From: an uncultured Stenotrophomonas sp.
GTDB taxonomy: Bacteria; Pseudomonadota; Gammaproteobacteria; Xanthomonadales; Xanthomonadaceae
Direction: 5' to 3'
Assembly (NCBI RefSeq): GCF_913778665.1
Contig: NZ_CAJYVQ010000009.1
Coordinates: 302,676-366,675, forward strand
DNA length: 64,000 nt
Shown: piece by piece, positions 63,566-64,000 of the stretch
How the letters are laid out: every line of letters starts with the position of its first letter
Numbering within the stretch: position 1 is the first letter of the stretch
The notes under the pieces: generated by a model
What the model saw: only the letters and a program-made list of their open reading frames with translations
What the model was told of the DNA's origin: nothing
Databases searched by the model: none
Position numbers and translations under genes: made by a program

Positions 63566-63581
63566 TGGCACGCCGGTTGCA
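63566..63581 (+). promoter_or_regulatory. Divergent perfect sigma-54 promoter with no known gene
   Basis: Plus strand TGGCACG-CCGG-TTGCA matches the full sigma-54 consensus. Its -24 element is 18 bases from that of the fliD promoter, so the two are back to back. Transcription would begin near 63593 and run toward the fliC 3' end. No convincing plus-strand coding sequence follows; two hairpins do (63641-63663, 63827-63860). Confidence 0.75.
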
Positions 63582-63640
63582 GGAGGGATGGGGCAGGGTG
63601 CGGGTGGATTCACCGCGGGCTGCCGGGAGTCTGCAAAAGA

Positions 63641-63663
63641 CCCTCCCCCAATGCAGGGGAGGG
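63641..63663. repeat. GC-rich hairpin in the fliD-fliC gap
   Basis: Perfect arms CCCTCCCC (63641-63648) and GGGGAGGG (63656-63663) around CAATGCA. It lies about 50 bases downstream of the predicted plus-strand sigma-54 start. No T-run follows. Confidence 0.65.
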
Positions 63664-63826
63664 ATCAGGCTACTGACAATCGGGGGGAGACGAAGCCGCC
63701 CGGTACGTACAGTCAAAGGTACAGCGCTGAAAGAGAGGTCCGCAGGAGCGGGCGATGCCAAGCCGGTTCGGGAGGTTTCCCGGGCCGGGCATGGCCCGCG
63801 CCTTCGAGCACCATGGCTTCCAGGTT

Positions 63827-63860
63827 GCCGCTACCGTCGATTCACTTCGACGGTAGCGGC
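63827..63860. repeat. Strong palindrome after fliC
   Basis: Perfect 14-base arms GCCGCTACCGTCGA (63827-63840) and TCGACGGTAGCGGC (63847-63860) around TTCACT, 17 bases beyond the fliC stop. No T-run follows. The CTACCGTCGA/TCGACGGTAG arms resemble GTAG-type REP elements. It may stop or stabilise the fliC transcript. Confidence 0.72.
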
Positions 63861-63876
63861 GCCTTCGTGCCGTGGA

Positions 63877-64000
63877 TCAGCGCAGCAGGCTGAGCACGCC
63901 CTGCGGCACCTGGTTGGCCTGGGCCAGCATGGCCGTACCGGCCTGCTGCAGGATCTGGGTGCGGGTCAGCTCGGCGGTTTCCTTGGCGAAGTCGGTGTCC
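63877..64000 (-). CDS. fliC: Flagellin, C-terminal end only (5' part outside the window)
   Basis: The last 40 codons on the minus strand give the conserved flagellin C-terminus ([33 protein letters not shown], stop at 63877-63879). The C-terminal D0 helix of flagellin ends in this way. Its promoter and most of the gene lie to the right of the window. Position ahead of fliD-fliS-fliT supports the call. Confidence 0.92.
   Translation of the reverse strand, partial: DTDFAKETAELTRTQILQQAGTAMLAQANQVPQGVLSLLR

Noticed and set aside
63468..63893. A 141-codon plus-strand frame downstream of the divergent sigma-54 site
   Set aside because: It starts upstream of the promoter, runs through REP-like palindromes and into the fliC antisense strand, and has no recognisable protein features.

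Overview
The window comes from a GC-rich gammaproteobacterium of the Xanthomonadaceae, most probably Stenotrophomonas (S. maltophilia complex or a close relative). The evidence is the gene order of the polar-flagellum cluster, the rpoN/fleQ pair inside it, and many short GTAG-type palindromes with GTCGAGC/GCTCGAC arms, which resemble the SMAG repeats described in S. maltophilia. No rRNA, tRNA, CRISPR array, prophage or insertion sequence was seen. Most of the long open frames opposite real genes are GC-driven shadows.

Region 1 (1-12577) is central metabolism plus a small accessory locus. acnA (minus strand, running off the left edge) and acnB (plus strand) flank three units: a LysR regulator; a divergent run of a PrpF/GalD-type tautomerase, an ABC importer (lipoprotein, ATPase, permease) and an OprP/OprO-like porin; and a small AbrB/PIN (VapBC-type) toxin-antitoxin pair. 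A perfect operator palindrome encloses the -10 box of the toxin-antitoxin promoter. The position between two aconitases suggests uptake and isomerisation of an aconitate-like tricarboxylate.

Region 2 (12668-28170, all minus strand) is a chemosensory region. The transcription order is STAS-cheY-cheA, then mcp, ycgR, cheW, a small exported protein, mcp, and finally mcp-cheR-cheD-cheB. Four sigma-28 (FliA) type promoters with the TAAA-N15-GCCGATAA architecture and two weaker ones lie ahead of these units. All three receptors have nearly identical signalling domains and end in the CheR/CheB-tether pentapeptide DWQEF.

Region 3 (28333-41704) is an apparent long operon read leftward: flhB-flhA-flhF-flhG-fliA-cheY-cheZ-cheA-motC-motD-parC-parP. 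It covers export gate, polar placement, sigma-28, the main chemotaxis core, the second stator pair and the polar chemotaxis-array tether. A sigma-54-like site precedes flhB.

Region 4 (41733-64000, minus strand) holds an MHYT-GGDEF-EAL protein, fliLMNOPQR, fliEFGHIJK, a small secreted protein, rpoN-receiver-fleQ, a NarL-type regulator, and fliC(partial)-fliD-fliS-fliT-pilZ. Sigma-54 sites sit ahead of fliL, fliE and fliD. Together the genes describe a hierarchy: RpoN/FleQ activates the early hook-basal-body and export genes including fliA, and FliA then drives chemosensory genes.

The intergenic DNA carries several structured repeats. These include a large hairpin element with a conserved core and compensating outer stems (two full copies, one degenerate). 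There is also a perfect sigma-54 promoter that points away from fliD into a region with no convincing gene, a candidate for an undescribed non-coding RNA.
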